A DNA stretch of 64,000 nt from Piscicola geometra (Eukaryota; Annelida; Clitellata; Hirudinida; Piscicolidae), in assembly GCA_943735955.1 (NCBI GenBank), contig OX030961.1:3598920-3662919 (forward strand), in the 5' to 3' direction. Shown one piece after another: positions 11,380 through 21,700 of this stretch; the stretch's first letter is position 1, and each line of letters opens with the position of its first letter. The translations under genes and the position numbers were made by a program. The notes under the pieces were generated by a model. The model was not told where the DNA came from. It saw only the letters and a list, made by a program, of their open reading frames with translations, and did not search any database.

Positions 11380-14120
11380 CTCACCAATCGCACGTTGGTG
11401 ATGGAGTAAGCATGACCCATGATCAAGCCATTGTCTAGTCTGGCCTCCAGCTGTGTAGGCTCTGCCTGTGTGTGTGTGTGTGCGTGTGTTGTGGATGTGT
11501 GTGTGTGTTGTGTATGTGTTGTGGATGTGTGTGTGTGTTTTGGATGTGTTTTTCCAGTTATTTACCAACCAAAAAAGCACACTCGATTTTCTCTCTACGG
11601 TTCACCAAACACCACTAAACCCCACGCACACAAAATTACGTCCCACCCACACAACATCTACCCCTTCCCCCCCCTCACACTACATAACCCTCCCTCCTCC
11701 CCTCACACTACATAACCCTCCCACCCCCCATCCACCCCCCCCTCCCCACCACCACCACACACATCAATAGAACACCCCATGAGCGCCCCCCTGTTGTACG
11801 CCTTCTCGAGTATTTCGAAGAGGTCACGTGGCGCCTTCTCCCTCAACTCGTGCCTCTCGACCACGCCGCCCGTGAAGTCGGTCAGCGCCTCACTCGTCAA
11901 GCCACCGCTGAGCGACTCGTACGAGCCGCACAGTCTATTTTTGGTTGTTGCGGTGGGGGGAGGGGGTGTTGGGTGAAAGGGCGATTTGTGTGGTTTTCGG
12001 TGTGATTAATGACCAAGTATACAATTAAGCTCATAACACAACCACTCCAATTTACAAAAACCCAGCTTCACAAAATGAAAAGACCACTCCTCAACTCAAA
12101 ACCACCACCCCCCTCTCCTCAACCAAAACCACCATAACACAAAAATGCCTTTACATAACCACTCTGAACAACCCCCACATCCACAACAACCAAGACCACA
12201 ACCACATCAACATCAACCAAGACCACCACCACCACCAACTTGGCGTAAGCCTTTTCCAGCAGGGCACTCCAGAACTCGTTACGATCTTCCGAGTGCATGT
12301 AGATGAGTTTGTTTCCCTGGCAGGGGAGGCGGTCATCGATGAACACCTCCACCCATCTGCCGTACTGCCAGAAGCGAAAGCGGAAAATGCCTGTTGGTGT
12401 GGTGGTTGTTGGTGGGGGTTTTTGGTGGTGTTGGTGGTGGTTGTTAGTAGTGGTGGTTGTTGGTGGTGATGGTGTTGTTGTTGGTGGTGGCTGTGGTTAT
12501 GGCGGTGGTTATGGTTATGGTGGTGATAGGAGGGAGTTTGCTGTGTTGGTTGGTTTTTATGTGTGTTGTTGGTGTATATAAAGAATCATTTAACCAGCTT
12601 AAATTTAATAAAAACATATTTATATCTAAACATAGCTACATCTACATCATTTTTATCAACACCATTATCATCATCAAGACCACCTCCATAGTTCTCCTTG
12701 AAGGACTGACCGGCCACGACAACCTTGTGGAGGAGTGCGTCATTGGTAGTCAAGCAAGCCACTGCCGCTAGCAACCAACAATCACCTTGGTGATGGTCGC
12801 TATGGTTACGAAAATAATGATTTCTGAGTAATTTATAAACTTAGATAATTATCTTGAATCACCCTTTTAATTATGGTGATATGAAAATAAAAAGTAATTA
12901 ATATATATTGAAAGTTTAGTTTAATTAAAAAACCCATTATTTCACAACTTCCTATTATGCTAGAAAGATAGAAATAGGCTCATTTTAAAGCTTTAGGTGT
13001 CCCATAAACGAATATATCATTTATAAACCATTTAAATTATTTCGTTAAACGCTAAATCATCATCTAAGTGGCGTTAATGTGACGAATTACGAAGCTTCAT
13101 GGGGCTGACCTAAGACTCCTTGGTTGACATCCATTCTGCTGCCTCCTCCCACAAACAACTCAGGATCGGAGCAGATCTCCTGATGGTGTGATCAAGTTAG
13201 GAAACGTTGTGGTGATGACTACATCGTGAAGACAGTGCCCGATTACTAGTTCAGAGTGGTTATAATGATTTCCTAGAATCAATTAAATAGACATTACCAT
13301 CCTCATCATCATCATCATCCTCATCATAATCATCTTCATCATCATCACCACCACCACCATCATCATCGGCATGCCCTCTCACATGCGGCCTCTTCCATTT
13401 GAGGTTGGGCCAGCCAGAGGGAGGCTTGTTGAAGAACATGGAGGCGTCGGCGGCGGGAAAGTCCGGATCCTCCCACAGACGACCACTGCGACAACACTCG
13501 TCCCTGATCTCCTCGAACGTCTGGTAGTGCTGCGAAGGGTTCCTCGGCATGTATTCGGACGTGCGTGCCTGGTGAAGGATTAGTCGAGCTTTGAGAATGT
13601 ATGCTTGATATATTTTCATATGAATAATAGAATAGTATGATATTGATACAGTATATTATACAATTTAAGGAATTGGTTTATAAGAAGCACAAACCTGTCC
13701 CATGCCAGTGTCTCTGATGGTACTCTTCTGCTCGTGATCACCTTTGTCCACACGAGGCATCCATCCCTTGATGAAAGTCTTGGCAGTCGGAAGGCCTGCA
13801 GGAAACTTGAGGCCTGAGGGAAGGGAAAACCCACCAATGTTGATCTTGCTCAGGTCGATCTGGCCTGTGGACAACGAGTCCATGGCAACATTTACAGCCT
13901 GCTTGCCCAACGATTTGGCCATCTTGCCAAACTATTGAGGTAGGTTGATTTTAAGGTTATATTTGCAGTAAAATCGTTTTATAATTTGCAAAAAAAGTCA
14001 ACTGATTGAACAAATAGATTCTTGTATTGAAAGAGATTGATGAAGAATAACATTTGCGAAATTCAACATAAATGTAAAAATAAATCAACAAACATTCAGA
14101 TTGTCGAGCCCTCCGAACAT
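2551..14120 (-). CDS. Classical calpain (Ca2+-dependent cysteine protease), 24 exons
   Basis: Cytosolic calcium-activated endoprotease. Coding exons, 5' to 3' on the minus strand: 14120-14094, 13931-13695, 13568-13383, 13179-13110, 12785-12684, 12390-12240, 11934-11763, 11465-11385, 11269-11193, 10983-10906, 10107-9935, 9659-9577, 8876-8796, 8506-8414, 8004-7883, 7622-7586, 7313-7178, 6186-6128, 5327-5259, 5012-4934, 3403-3361, 3205-3132, 2766-2708, 2577-2551. They sum to 2316 nt (771 aa plus TAA) and every junction keeps phase. Catalytic Cys176 lies in GDCWLLAAV, His333 in GHAYS and Asn353 in RNPWG. The C2-like domain follows (FWMSFEDF, then [13 protein letters not shown]). A C-terminal penta-EF-hand domain starts near residue 590, and the protein ends in FVVMSLYS. 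A roughly 90-residue Gly-containing N-terminal extension precedes the protease core. The exon 9 acceptor could lie 3 nt downstream. Exon 1 (MFGGLDNLN) is the least certain; translation could also start at MAKSLG in exon 2. Which vertebrate calpain it matches best cannot be told here. Confidence 0.93.
2771..2957. repeat. 22-bp minisatellite in calpain intron
   Basis: About eight copies of a GATGATGATATGATGAAGTGGT-like unit fill most of the intron between calpain exons 23 and 22. The repeat reaches the exon 23 acceptor, so the 3' splice site of that exon is embedded in repeat-like sequence. Confidence 0.85.
4387..4425 (-). other. Possible alternative terminal exon of calpain
   Basis: On the minus strand an AG acceptor is followed by an in-phase 14-codon reading (after exon 20's single T) that begins [10 protein letters not shown] and ends in TGA. 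Splicing exon 20 here instead of to exon 21 at 3403 would remove the last EF-hands. The main model fits the family better, so this is only a candidate isoform exon or chance. Confidence 0.2.
4480..4930. repeat. ACAACA/CCCACC minisatellite in calpain intron
   Basis: Seven to eight imperfect copies of a roughly 50-60 bp unit made of CCATCCTCCCACAAACAACA followed by AAC runs and ACCCA blocks. It fills the intron downstream of calpain exon 20. The spurious Trp-Val-Leu ORFs on the minus strand come from it. Confidence 0.85.
5038..5610. repeat. ATT/ATC microsatellites flanking calpain exon 19
   Basis: An (ATC)n block (about 5210-5253) abuts calpain exon 19 on one side. On the other side is a tandem array of a roughly 29-bp AATAAATAAATAATAAATAA-type unit (about 5335-5600). 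Confidence 0.8.
6206..6560. repeat. (GGAT)n/(GATA)n microsatellite
   Basis: GGAT tetranucleotides interrupted by GTAT and GAAT variants, with a pure GATA core at about 6366-6432. It lies in the intron between calpain exons 17 and 18. Confidence 0.95.
6645..7165. repeat. 33-bp minisatellite, about 15 copies
   Basis: A very regular 33-bp unit (ACCACCACAGCACAGCACTG then CCACCACACCACT) is repeated about 15 times with almost no divergence, in the intron between calpain exons 17 and 18. Because 33 is a multiple of three it creates long open frames in several phases on the minus strand (354 and 399 codons). They are repeat artefacts. The array ends a few bases from the exon 17 donor. Confidence 0.95.
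8876..9345. repeat. 41-bp minisatellite, about 11 copies, abutting calpain exon 13
   Basis: Tandem 41-bp units (ATGCCAACCTGCCAACCATT followed by CAACAACCTATTGTCATCTAT, variants at a few positions). Since 41 is not a multiple of three the array is open in all three plus frames, giving overlapping artefact ORFs. The array begins exactly at the calpain exon 13 acceptor. Confidence 0.95.
10110..10680. repeat. (TTGG)n-derived tandem array
   Basis: About 570 bp of TTGG tetranucleotides with TGGG and TGGA variants. It fills the intron between calpain exons 10 and 11 and starts three bases from the exon 11 acceptor. Confidence 0.95.
10750..11095. repeat. (GGAT)n and (GAT)n arrays flanking calpain exon 10
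   Basis: GGAT/GAAT tetranucleotides at 10750-10898 and GAT trinucleotides at about 10986-11093 lie on either side of the 78-bp calpain exon 10. Confidence 0.9.
11303..11377. repeat. (GT)n microsatellite next to calpain exon 8
   Basis: About 75 bp of GT repeats lie immediately downstream of the exon 8 donor (minus strand). A second GT-rich tract (about 11468-11545) forms the CA-rich acceptor region of the same exon, so exon 8 is an 81-bp island between two dinucleotide tracts. Confidence 0.95.
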
Positions 14121-14344
14121 TTTGCCTTCAAATTGAAACTTTGTGAACGATGACTAGACCTAATTAAAGGACATTTCCGCGATACAGAAAGTAAGAAAGT
14201 ACTTAGTTTAAAAGTTATTTTATGATTTACATTTTTTAAAACAATAATTCACTTATTTGTTTCAAATAAACACATTTTGCATCAATTTATTTGATCAAAA
14301 TTTAAACCAGGCTTAATCTTTATAGAAAATTGAGTTAATTTCAT

Positions 14345-14350
14345 TTTATT
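14345..14350 (-). terminator. Poly(A) signal AATAAA for ATP5ME
   Basis: AATAAA on the minus strand about 20 bp after the ATP5ME stop codon. Confidence 0.6.
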
Positions 14351-14370
14351 TTTTATAATAAAATGATCTT

Positions 14371-15088
14371 TCACCAAAGACTTTCTGCAAAAAATAAGTT
14401 AAATGTTAAATATAATGAGGATTAATATTCATATGTTCTCAGTATTATCACTATAAAAATTTCAATAGTCTAAATTTAGGCTTGAAAATTGAATTTACAA
14501 ACTATGTGCAAACCTTTAGATTGTTTCTCTTTCTCTTTAGCCAAGAATTCCTCTCTCTTCTTCCTTATTGGCTCATAAGAGCGCTGAATTTTAGCTTCTT
14601 TTTTCTTAAGGTAGCCTGATATAAAAAGTATCAAATTACATTGAATTAAATCTATTTATTATTTTTGAATATTTAAATTATTAATTTATAAATGAAAAAT
14701 TTAACTATTCAAATATTAACAAGTTATACAACACTTATGTTTTAAATAATTTAAAATTAGCATTTTTTACAGCTAAAAATTATTAAATAGAATTTTGAAT
14801 GCTCACTGAGATGAAAAATGCCATACAGTACTCCTGTTCCAAAAAGAGTCCATCTTGAAAACTAATGAATATAGAAAATATATTATTATTTTCAAATAAA
14901 TTTTAGTATAATTAAAAATATTGTAAAAAAATATATATGAAAATGTTATTGGTCACATAAGCAATCTATATAATAACAAATCAATTAAAAATGAAATGCA
15001 TAGTTTAAATTTTTTTGTACAAATCATTCTATAACAAACTAACCCGAATTAATGGAGAAACAAATCTCGGGGCTGGCAAGGTCGACAT
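14371..15088 (-). CDS. ATP5ME: ATP synthase subunit e, mitochondrial (4 exons)
   Basis: Small inner-membrane subunit of F1Fo ATP synthase, involved in complex dimerisation and cristae shape. Exons 15088-15044, 14861-14807, 14615-14514 and 14384-14371 sum to 216 nt (71 aa plus TGA), all in phase; the human protein is 69 aa. The N-terminus reads MSTLPAPRFVSPLIR. A single hydrophobic helix FGTGVLYGIFHLSYL follows, the position of the GxxxG-type membrane segment in this family. The rest is a charged Lys/Glu-rich helix (YLKKKEAKIQRSYEPIRKKR). The acceptor of the last 5-codon exon is strong (TTATTTTTTGCAG). The gene is divergent from ECD and lies about 250 bp upstream of the calpain start on the same strand. 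Confidence 0.88.
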
Positions 15089-15293
15089 TTTAGAACTCTA
15101 AATGCAAACCCTTAAAAGTGAATCCATTGAAATTTATTTTAAAATAAAACTTTCAGATAGATTTTTAAAGTTTTCATATTTATAACTATTGACTTAACAT
15201 AACTATAATTATAATTAATTTATTCAAATGAATAAAATATTTTGTAAGAGGCATTTAAATTACGTTCTTTTGTGAGCGATATTTATCTTAATT
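15089..15293. promoter_or_regulatory. Divergent ATP5ME/ECD promoter interval
   Basis: The 205-bp AT-rich interval between two divergently oriented start codons must hold both 5' UTRs and both promoters. No clear TATA box was assigned. A bidirectional housekeeping promoter is inferred from spacing only. Confidence 0.45.
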
Positions 15294-17600
15294 GTGGAGA
15301 AAACTTCTCTTTATCTAAATATGCCAGTAAAGGGCTCAGCATTTATCAAAGAAAAGGACAATGATTCAAACGTAGTGGAATATTTTATATACAATCAGAA
15401 CTCAGAATCTCTGACCACAGATCTTCTCAATTCACTTCTGATCTTCGTCAACTGTGAATGCCATGCAAGTGAGTACATCTGGCAAGCAGACAAGTTCAAT
15501 TTGAGGAAGAAAAACTCAAAAGATTCTCCGACGCATTTCTATGGAAGGTGCCATTTTGGTGACAACATCGAAGATGAGTGGTTCATTGTCTATATTCTGC
15601 AGCGCATCAGCGAGAAGTTTGCAGACTTGGTTGTGCAGGTGAATGACGATGACGGAGAGTTTCTGTTGATCGAGACGGCAGAACATCTTCCAAAGTGGCT
15701 TGAACCGGACAATGCTGAGAACAGGGTATTTTTTCACCAGGGAGATCTGCATATCATCTCCAAGGACATTGTGCCACTTCCAAACGAAATCAGTGTTATT
15801 AAAGCTTTGAGTATAATCTTTTCTACAGAATACAAAACTGTAGCTGATATGAAAATAAATAACTGCATTAAAAGGAAAATTGAAGGTTTTCCAGAAAGAA
15901 TAAAGCAGAACCAGCACATAGTGACATGCTTCATTCCAGCTGCCCTAGCAACCATCTTGAAGAACCACCCATCACTCATCTCACCAGTGGTCAGATCGTA
16001 TTTTGAACATGATGCTAAAGATCTCAAATTCTGCTCCACCTTCAAATTTTTCATTCCTTCTTCACGAGTGAAAAAGAAGTTGAAGATGACGAGATGTCTT
16101 TACGCCCAAATAACACAACGTCCCTTCACTCCTCACCCTAACAGTGGCTTCTCCACAGTGCGTCCTCCACACTCTGAAAAAGCTTGTAACCTAGGTTTAA
16201 AACTTTCTCACGGAGCTGAGATTCTTTGCAGGAAAAGTGAACTCAAACAACAACATAGAAATATCAACAAAGACACCGAATCTTTTCGGAAGGATGATGA
16301 GCGATGGAAGGTTTTCCTAGAGAGACTGGGTCAGAGTGGCTTCTTTGAAGGGCAGATGGAGGGTTCAAGGAGGTACAAGGAGTTGCTGCAACAGGCTGAA
16401 CTCTTCTATGCCACTTCCATATTCCCTAACTGGGTCAGTGCTTGTGGTACTGCTGATGATGATAATATTGCTTGTGACTCACTTAATGGTAATGATAATG
16501 ATATTAATCTTAAAGGTTATATCGATTTGTTGAGTAGCGGTGATACAGGTGATGTGCTGTTGTATTTGTTGAAAAATTTTGAAAATGGTGATTGTACAGC
16601 TGATGATGATGATGATGAGAGTCCTTCTGATGATGATAGCTGGATAAATATATGCCCCGAGGAGCTAGAAAAAATGCTGAATAAGTTGAAAAAGAGCGAT
16701 GACAATGGTAATGATGAAGAAAATAGTCTTGATAATGATAGTAAAGATACTTTAAAATTTGACCTTGGCGAAGTGAACAAAAAGGTCAAGTCATTCGTCA
16801 ACCAAAAATCAGGTCATCTAGGTATAGTGGTGAATAAAAAAAGGTTAGGTGATGATAGTGATTATGAAGAGGATGATGATGATGATAGTGGTGATGATAT
16901 TGATTTTGATGCTGATAACTTCCTAAAGGCTATGGAAAACATACTAACCGTCACTAAGTTGAATATTCAAGATGATGATGATGATGATGAATATGACGGT
17001 GATGAAGAGGATGATAATGAAGACGGTGATGAAGAGGATGATAATGAAGACGGTGATGATGATGATGGAAAGGGTGAAGATGATGAAAAAGTGAATGGCG
17101 ATTATGAAAAGACACCGAATAATGCGACGATAACAGACTTCATTTCTCTGATGGATCGTGAGTTGGCTAAGACATCGGTTGGAAAGAGTTTTGTGAATGA
17201 TGAGGCTGTTAGAGAGACCTCAAAAAACAAGTTCAAGCGACAGCCTGTGAATATAGTCTACGCTAATAATGATGAGGATGATGATGAAGAGGAGGAGGGT
17301 GGTGGTGATAGTAGTGCTGCTAATGATAAAAGAAAAGACGATAATGAAAACAATGGTGGTAATAATGACGATGATGTTGGTGATATTGATGCCGATGAGG
17401 ATGATGATAATGATGATGATGACGACGACAAGGAAGTCGACGTTGACTTGAACTTGATGACGAACTTTCTGGAATCTTTCTCATGCCAGGAGGGTCTCTC
17501 GGGTCCCTCGACCACAGTGCTCAAGTCCCTGGGCCTTTACCTGCCGCCAAACAAGCACCAGAATGATGGGAGGAAGGAGGGTGAAGGTAAAAGGGAGTGA
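15294..17600 (+). CDS. ECD: Protein ecdysoneless homologue (ECD/SGT1 family), intronless
   Basis: A 768-residue open frame without introns. The N-terminal two thirds carries the SGT1/Ecd signature: an early EYFIYNQNSE stretch, IWQADKFNLR, the GRCHFGDNIEDEWFIVYIL block, then HLPKWLEPDNAENRVFFHQG with DLHIIS. Family members act in pre-mRNA splicing (with Prp8), the R2TP chaperone system and cell-cycle control, and in flies the gene affects ecdysone production. The C-terminal third is extremely Asp/Glu-rich (residues of about 430-740), typical of the acidic Ecd tail but longer, with (GAT)n codon runs. Two ATGs occur near the start; the first is used here and MPVKGSAF is nine codons later. The frame ends KREGEGKRE-TGA, followed by AATAAA at 17666. 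Confidence 0.9.
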   Translation: MEKTSLYLNMPVKGSAFIKEKDNDSNVVEYFIYNQNSESLTTDLLNSLLIFVNCECHASEYIWQADKFNLRKKNSKDSPTHFYGRCHFGDNIEDEWFIVYILQRISEKFADLVVQVNDDDGEFLLIETAEHLPKWLEPDNAENRVFFHQGDLHIISKDIVPLPNEISVIKALSIIFSTEYKTVADMKINNCIKRKIEGFPERIKQNQHIVTCFIPAALATILKNHPSLISPVVRSYFEHDAKDLKFCSTFKFFIPSSRVKKKLKMTRCLYAQITQRPFTPHPNSGFSTVRPPHSEKACNLGLKLSHGAEILCRKSELKQQHRNINKDTESFRKDDERWKVFLERLGQSGFFEGQMEGSRRYKELLQQAELFYATSIFPNWVSACGTADDDNIACDSLNGNDNDINLKGYIDLLSSGDTGDVLLYLLKNFENGDCTADDDDDESPSDDDSWINICPEELEKMLNKLKKSDDNGNDEENSLDNDSKDTLKFDLGEVNKKVKSFVNQKSGHLGIVVNKKRLGDDSDYEEDDDDDSGDDIDFDADNFLKAMENILTVTKLNIQDDDDDDEYDGDEEDDNEDGDEEDDNEDGDDDDGKGEDDEKVNGDYEKTPNNATITDFISLMDRELAKTSVGKSFVNDEAVRETSKNKFKRQPVNIVYANNDEDDDEEEEGGGDSSAANDKRKDDNENNGGNNDDDVGDIDADEDDDNDDDDDDKEVDVDLNLMTNFLESFSCQEGLSGPSTTVLKSLGLYLPPNKHQNDGRKEGEGKRE

Positions 17601-17665
17601 GGTTTTTTTATATATTTAGTTTGATTGTGGATTTTCGTGAAACTGAGCATTATCTTTTTATTGGT

Positions 17666-17671
17666 AATAAA
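17666..17671 (+). terminator. Poly(A) signal AATAAA for ECD
   Basis: AATAAA about 65 bp after the ECD stop codon. Confidence 0.6.
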
Positions 17672-18717
17672 CTAAATAATTGGTCTATAATTGGCTTTCT
17701 GGTTCTCCAGGGTACATGGTTCAAATACAAGGACTCGACTTAAATATGGCTTGGTATATGCACAAATCGCACTTAGAGTTTAATATAGGGTTCAGTTGGG
17801 TTCGAGTCGAAGTAAGATTAGGGCCGGAGTTATGGTCAAGTCAGTGCATCTAAAATTAGGCCATAATGAAAAAAAAGGATATTTTGGCCCATCCTTATTT
17901 AGTGAGATTTGTCGCTAAATATTTCTGGTTGACTTTCAAACTTTCCTTTCCCCTCAAAAGTCCTGAGCTGCACAATCAACGTTTTGTAAAAACTTTATTA
18001 CTTAACATTTATTTAGAATTCACGTTGATTATTTCTAAATTATAATTCATCAAGAATACTTTTTCAGAAGCCTGGAGAGAAGATTATATGTAGAATGTTT
18101 ATGCAATGATTAACTTTGTGAATTTAATTAAACCGTTTCTGATGGCAAGATTATATTTTTTATTTACATAAAGAATGTGAAGTATGATTAGCGTCGTGAG
18201 TTGTCAAAACAAATAAGACGATGTTTCAATGCGACAGCATCGATCCAATGTACACCTCCACCGCTTTTGAATCAACAGTTTTTTTTTATTCCATCTACTT
18301 TAACTCCATAAAATTATACGATGGGTAAATATATACACGAGCTGTGGAATCGAATCGATAGAAAGACGAGTGTAGAAATTTAAAATGAAAAGGGTTTAAG
18401 TCTCCAAACTTGACTCTGCTTGAATTTTCAACTGATAATACCTTGCCAATGATGATAAAAATACTAATTTAATTTGACACTCAGCTGCGTTTGCACTGGC
18501 GCATCGTGCGAATAGACTCAGTATGAAGTAATATATACAGAGGCCTGATGGAACTAATTTCATCGTGTTGAGCACATGCCACAGCATTTCATTACACCAA
18601 ACCGTCATAATGCAGTGCTAGTTTCGACAGAGAATCATTCATAGATTTGATTGAACAAATATTTACCTTCGTTTATTCTTGTTGTATTGTCGTTCAAAAC
18701 CTGGATTATTCCTTGAA
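17672..18717. other. Intergenic region between ECD and plakin
   Basis: About 1 kb without a supported exon on either strand. It should contain the plakin promoter. An in-frame TGA at 18652, with no AG acceptor between it and the plakin ATG, supports the chosen plakin start. Confidence 0.55.
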
Positions 18718-21700
18718 ATGGAGGAAAAGCGTTATATCACAATGCGACACTTTGACCTTAAAAAGGTGAGTACATGATTCCATTATTATCCCAATTTAAT
18801 GAATATCTCAAACCCCACAAAATTAGCAACAAACTTCTTCAAAATTCTAAACTTCACTGTTTTTAATTAATAGAAAGTGGTCCCGTTGGAGAATCTTGAG
18901 GATTGTCTTCTGTGGTTTGACGAGCAGAAGGTTGGTCAAAAGAGATATTATCTTATAAAAATGAATGCATATGGAAAAATATTTTGTTTATTCACACAAA
19001 AAAAAGTATTCAAAATTATAATCGACCACTCTATTCTAAAAACGATCAGAAAGTGAACGAGAAGATGGTGCGGGACATTCCACAGAACAACCAAGCGAAC
19101 CTCCTTCACCGCTACACCTGTCTCGAGCAGAAGAGTCGTCAAAATGACCTTGTCTACCTCAGCCACATGGAGGAAATGAAACGCACCGAAGTCTTCGACC
19201 ACCCCTTCAACCACAACGCCCTCACCACCACGTACAATCAACTTCTTGTAAGTCAAGCTCTTGTGTGTATGTGTGTTGCTTAGAGTTTCTGTGTGTTTTT
19301 ATACTTGCTTTTGAGTTTCAAAATGTTCGTGTGATTTTTCAAGGCAAGAAAATGTAATAAGGCTTTATTCAAGATTACAAGATTCTAAAAAAACTATTGA
19401 TACCTTTTTATTTTTTCCCATAAATCTGGTTCTTAAATCCATAAATGAGTTCTATCGTAATAAAATGACTAAAACATTTTCAACTTCTCACCATCAGGAT
19501 GAAAACATTAAAAACTTAACAGCTTTGAAAACATTTCTCGAAATCTCTTTATTAGAAAATCCTATATTGGTGAGTGGATTGAATTGGAGAAAGCAGGAAT
19601 TGTGAAATTATATTTAATGATATAAAACAATAAATTTAAATACATTTTAGAATAATTATTTATTTATTATAAACAACACGCTTTCATAATGTTTGTGATT
19701 TATCTTTAAATTAAAGTTTAAATTTCCTCCCGGCTTCAGGAATTTTCGCATATTGTAAACCAAGTTTCCACCAGTATCACGAACGACATTAGCGACTGTT
19801 ACCACGGCAACGAAAAGAAAAGTATGTCTAACAGTCACAGCATGACGGAGCATTCCAACGTGAGATGCGAGCTTTGGTGTAATTAGGATATGGATTACTT
19901 TTATAGATATCTATATATTCTTGATGGAAATAATATTATTTCTTTTTTTATCATCACTATCATCATTTTCATCATCATCACCATCATCATCAACACCATC
20001 ATCACCATCGTCATCATCATCGCCATTATCCTCTTTTCCCAAAAAGATGCTAAGCAGTGGCATGATGAGGAGCTGGGAGTGGGTGGAGAAGATGGTGATG
20101 TGTGTTGCCATCCACGTCAAACACGCTTCGAAACATTGCCAGGTGAGATGATGTTGATGATGATAATGATGCTGATTATAATGATATTGATGATGCTGCT
20201 GATGATGATGAGGAGAATGATGATGATGATGAAATACAATATCTACTCCTGTCATGAACACCACGTGATGACTAATACAACGAGAAGCAAACGAATGCAT
20301 GCATTTCACATTCCAGCCTGTTGAGACACATTTAAGCTCGTCATTTCAACCTTAGCTTTCATTATAAAAATTCTCGCGAAAATACTCAATAATATAGAAT
20401 GTGATGAATTAGTTACAGTTTTTTGTAATTTATTTACATTGTTATAGTTGTTATTGGTTATATGATTCTGATCTTTTTTATCAGTCCCTTTACTTTTCTT
20501 TTTGAAACTCTAATTTTTTTAGACAGATTCGAAGTGATTGAAAAATAAGTATTTTTTTTCTTAAAAGTAAAGAAATTAATTATTATTTTAATAATATCGT
20601 CTCTATCTCCTTCAACACCTGTATTCGATAATGCTCACCTTGATTTGGTGCCTATATGGATAGAGGAAAAGAATAAAAAACTGAAGTATAATAAAGTATA
20701 ATAACAATAATAAATGAATAATAATCATCATCATTTCAATAATAATCATCATCATTCCAATAATAATAATCATCATTCCAACAATAATAATTAGATTATT
20801 TGCCTAAGGCTAAAGTATAATGCGTGAAAAGAATGACGAAGTGGCCACATAGCTTGGTCTTTTGTTTAATGACATCATAAAGCTACAATAACTCATTATT
20901 ATTTTTATTATTTATCATTTACCATGAGCAATAAAACTTTATTATTAATTTTAATGTTAATAAAGTTATTATAATTATTGCTATTAAGTATTCGGCTTTG
21001 TACCTTGGTATATTGACACAGATGCCTCCTTAAAAGCGTCCAAATCTTCCACGCCACATTTTCGTCTGCTTTTGCCTTGCTAGATAACTTCTCTAATAAA
21101 TTAATTAGTTTATTCATTAATTAACCACTGCCAATTAATAATTATAATAATTTAATTTTCTTTTTTATTTGGGGAATAATTAACCAAGTTTATGACAAGG
21201 GTCAAGGTGAGTTGAATTCCGTCGAAGTTTTTAATTATTCTCACAAACGCTCGGTCGAGGCATAATTAGATGGATTGACCTCGTTCCTATGCCGTCAATG
21301 CAAAGCTCCATCTGATGTTTCCTCTTGTGTCAACTTTGAATTTACATAATTTGTTCTGTTCTGTGCTATTACCCCGTGAATATTTGATGGTATAACAATG
21401 AAGTAATATTACTATTACTACCAACTTCCTCCACTCCCACACTCATCTTCCAGTTCCACGCCAAACTCTATGGTCTGTTACGGAGCCTCAAACAGGAATG
21501 CTGTCACGTGATGCCTTCCAACCAATCAGACAACGACTCGTGCTCTTCTGCCTTCCGATTGGCTGAAGCACTGAGGGTTTGTCCTTTAGACACTTGTTTT
21601 ATTCGGGAATTGGGCAGCGTACTGGGGTGATTTATAACTCTATCACACCAACCTAGTATTTCTATATTGTTTTCCCGTACTTTTTAAGAACTAACGAGCA

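Noticed and set aside
2433..13365. CRISPR-like regular arrays
   Set aside because: All arrays are contiguous tandem repeats without unique spacers, in eukaryotic introns.
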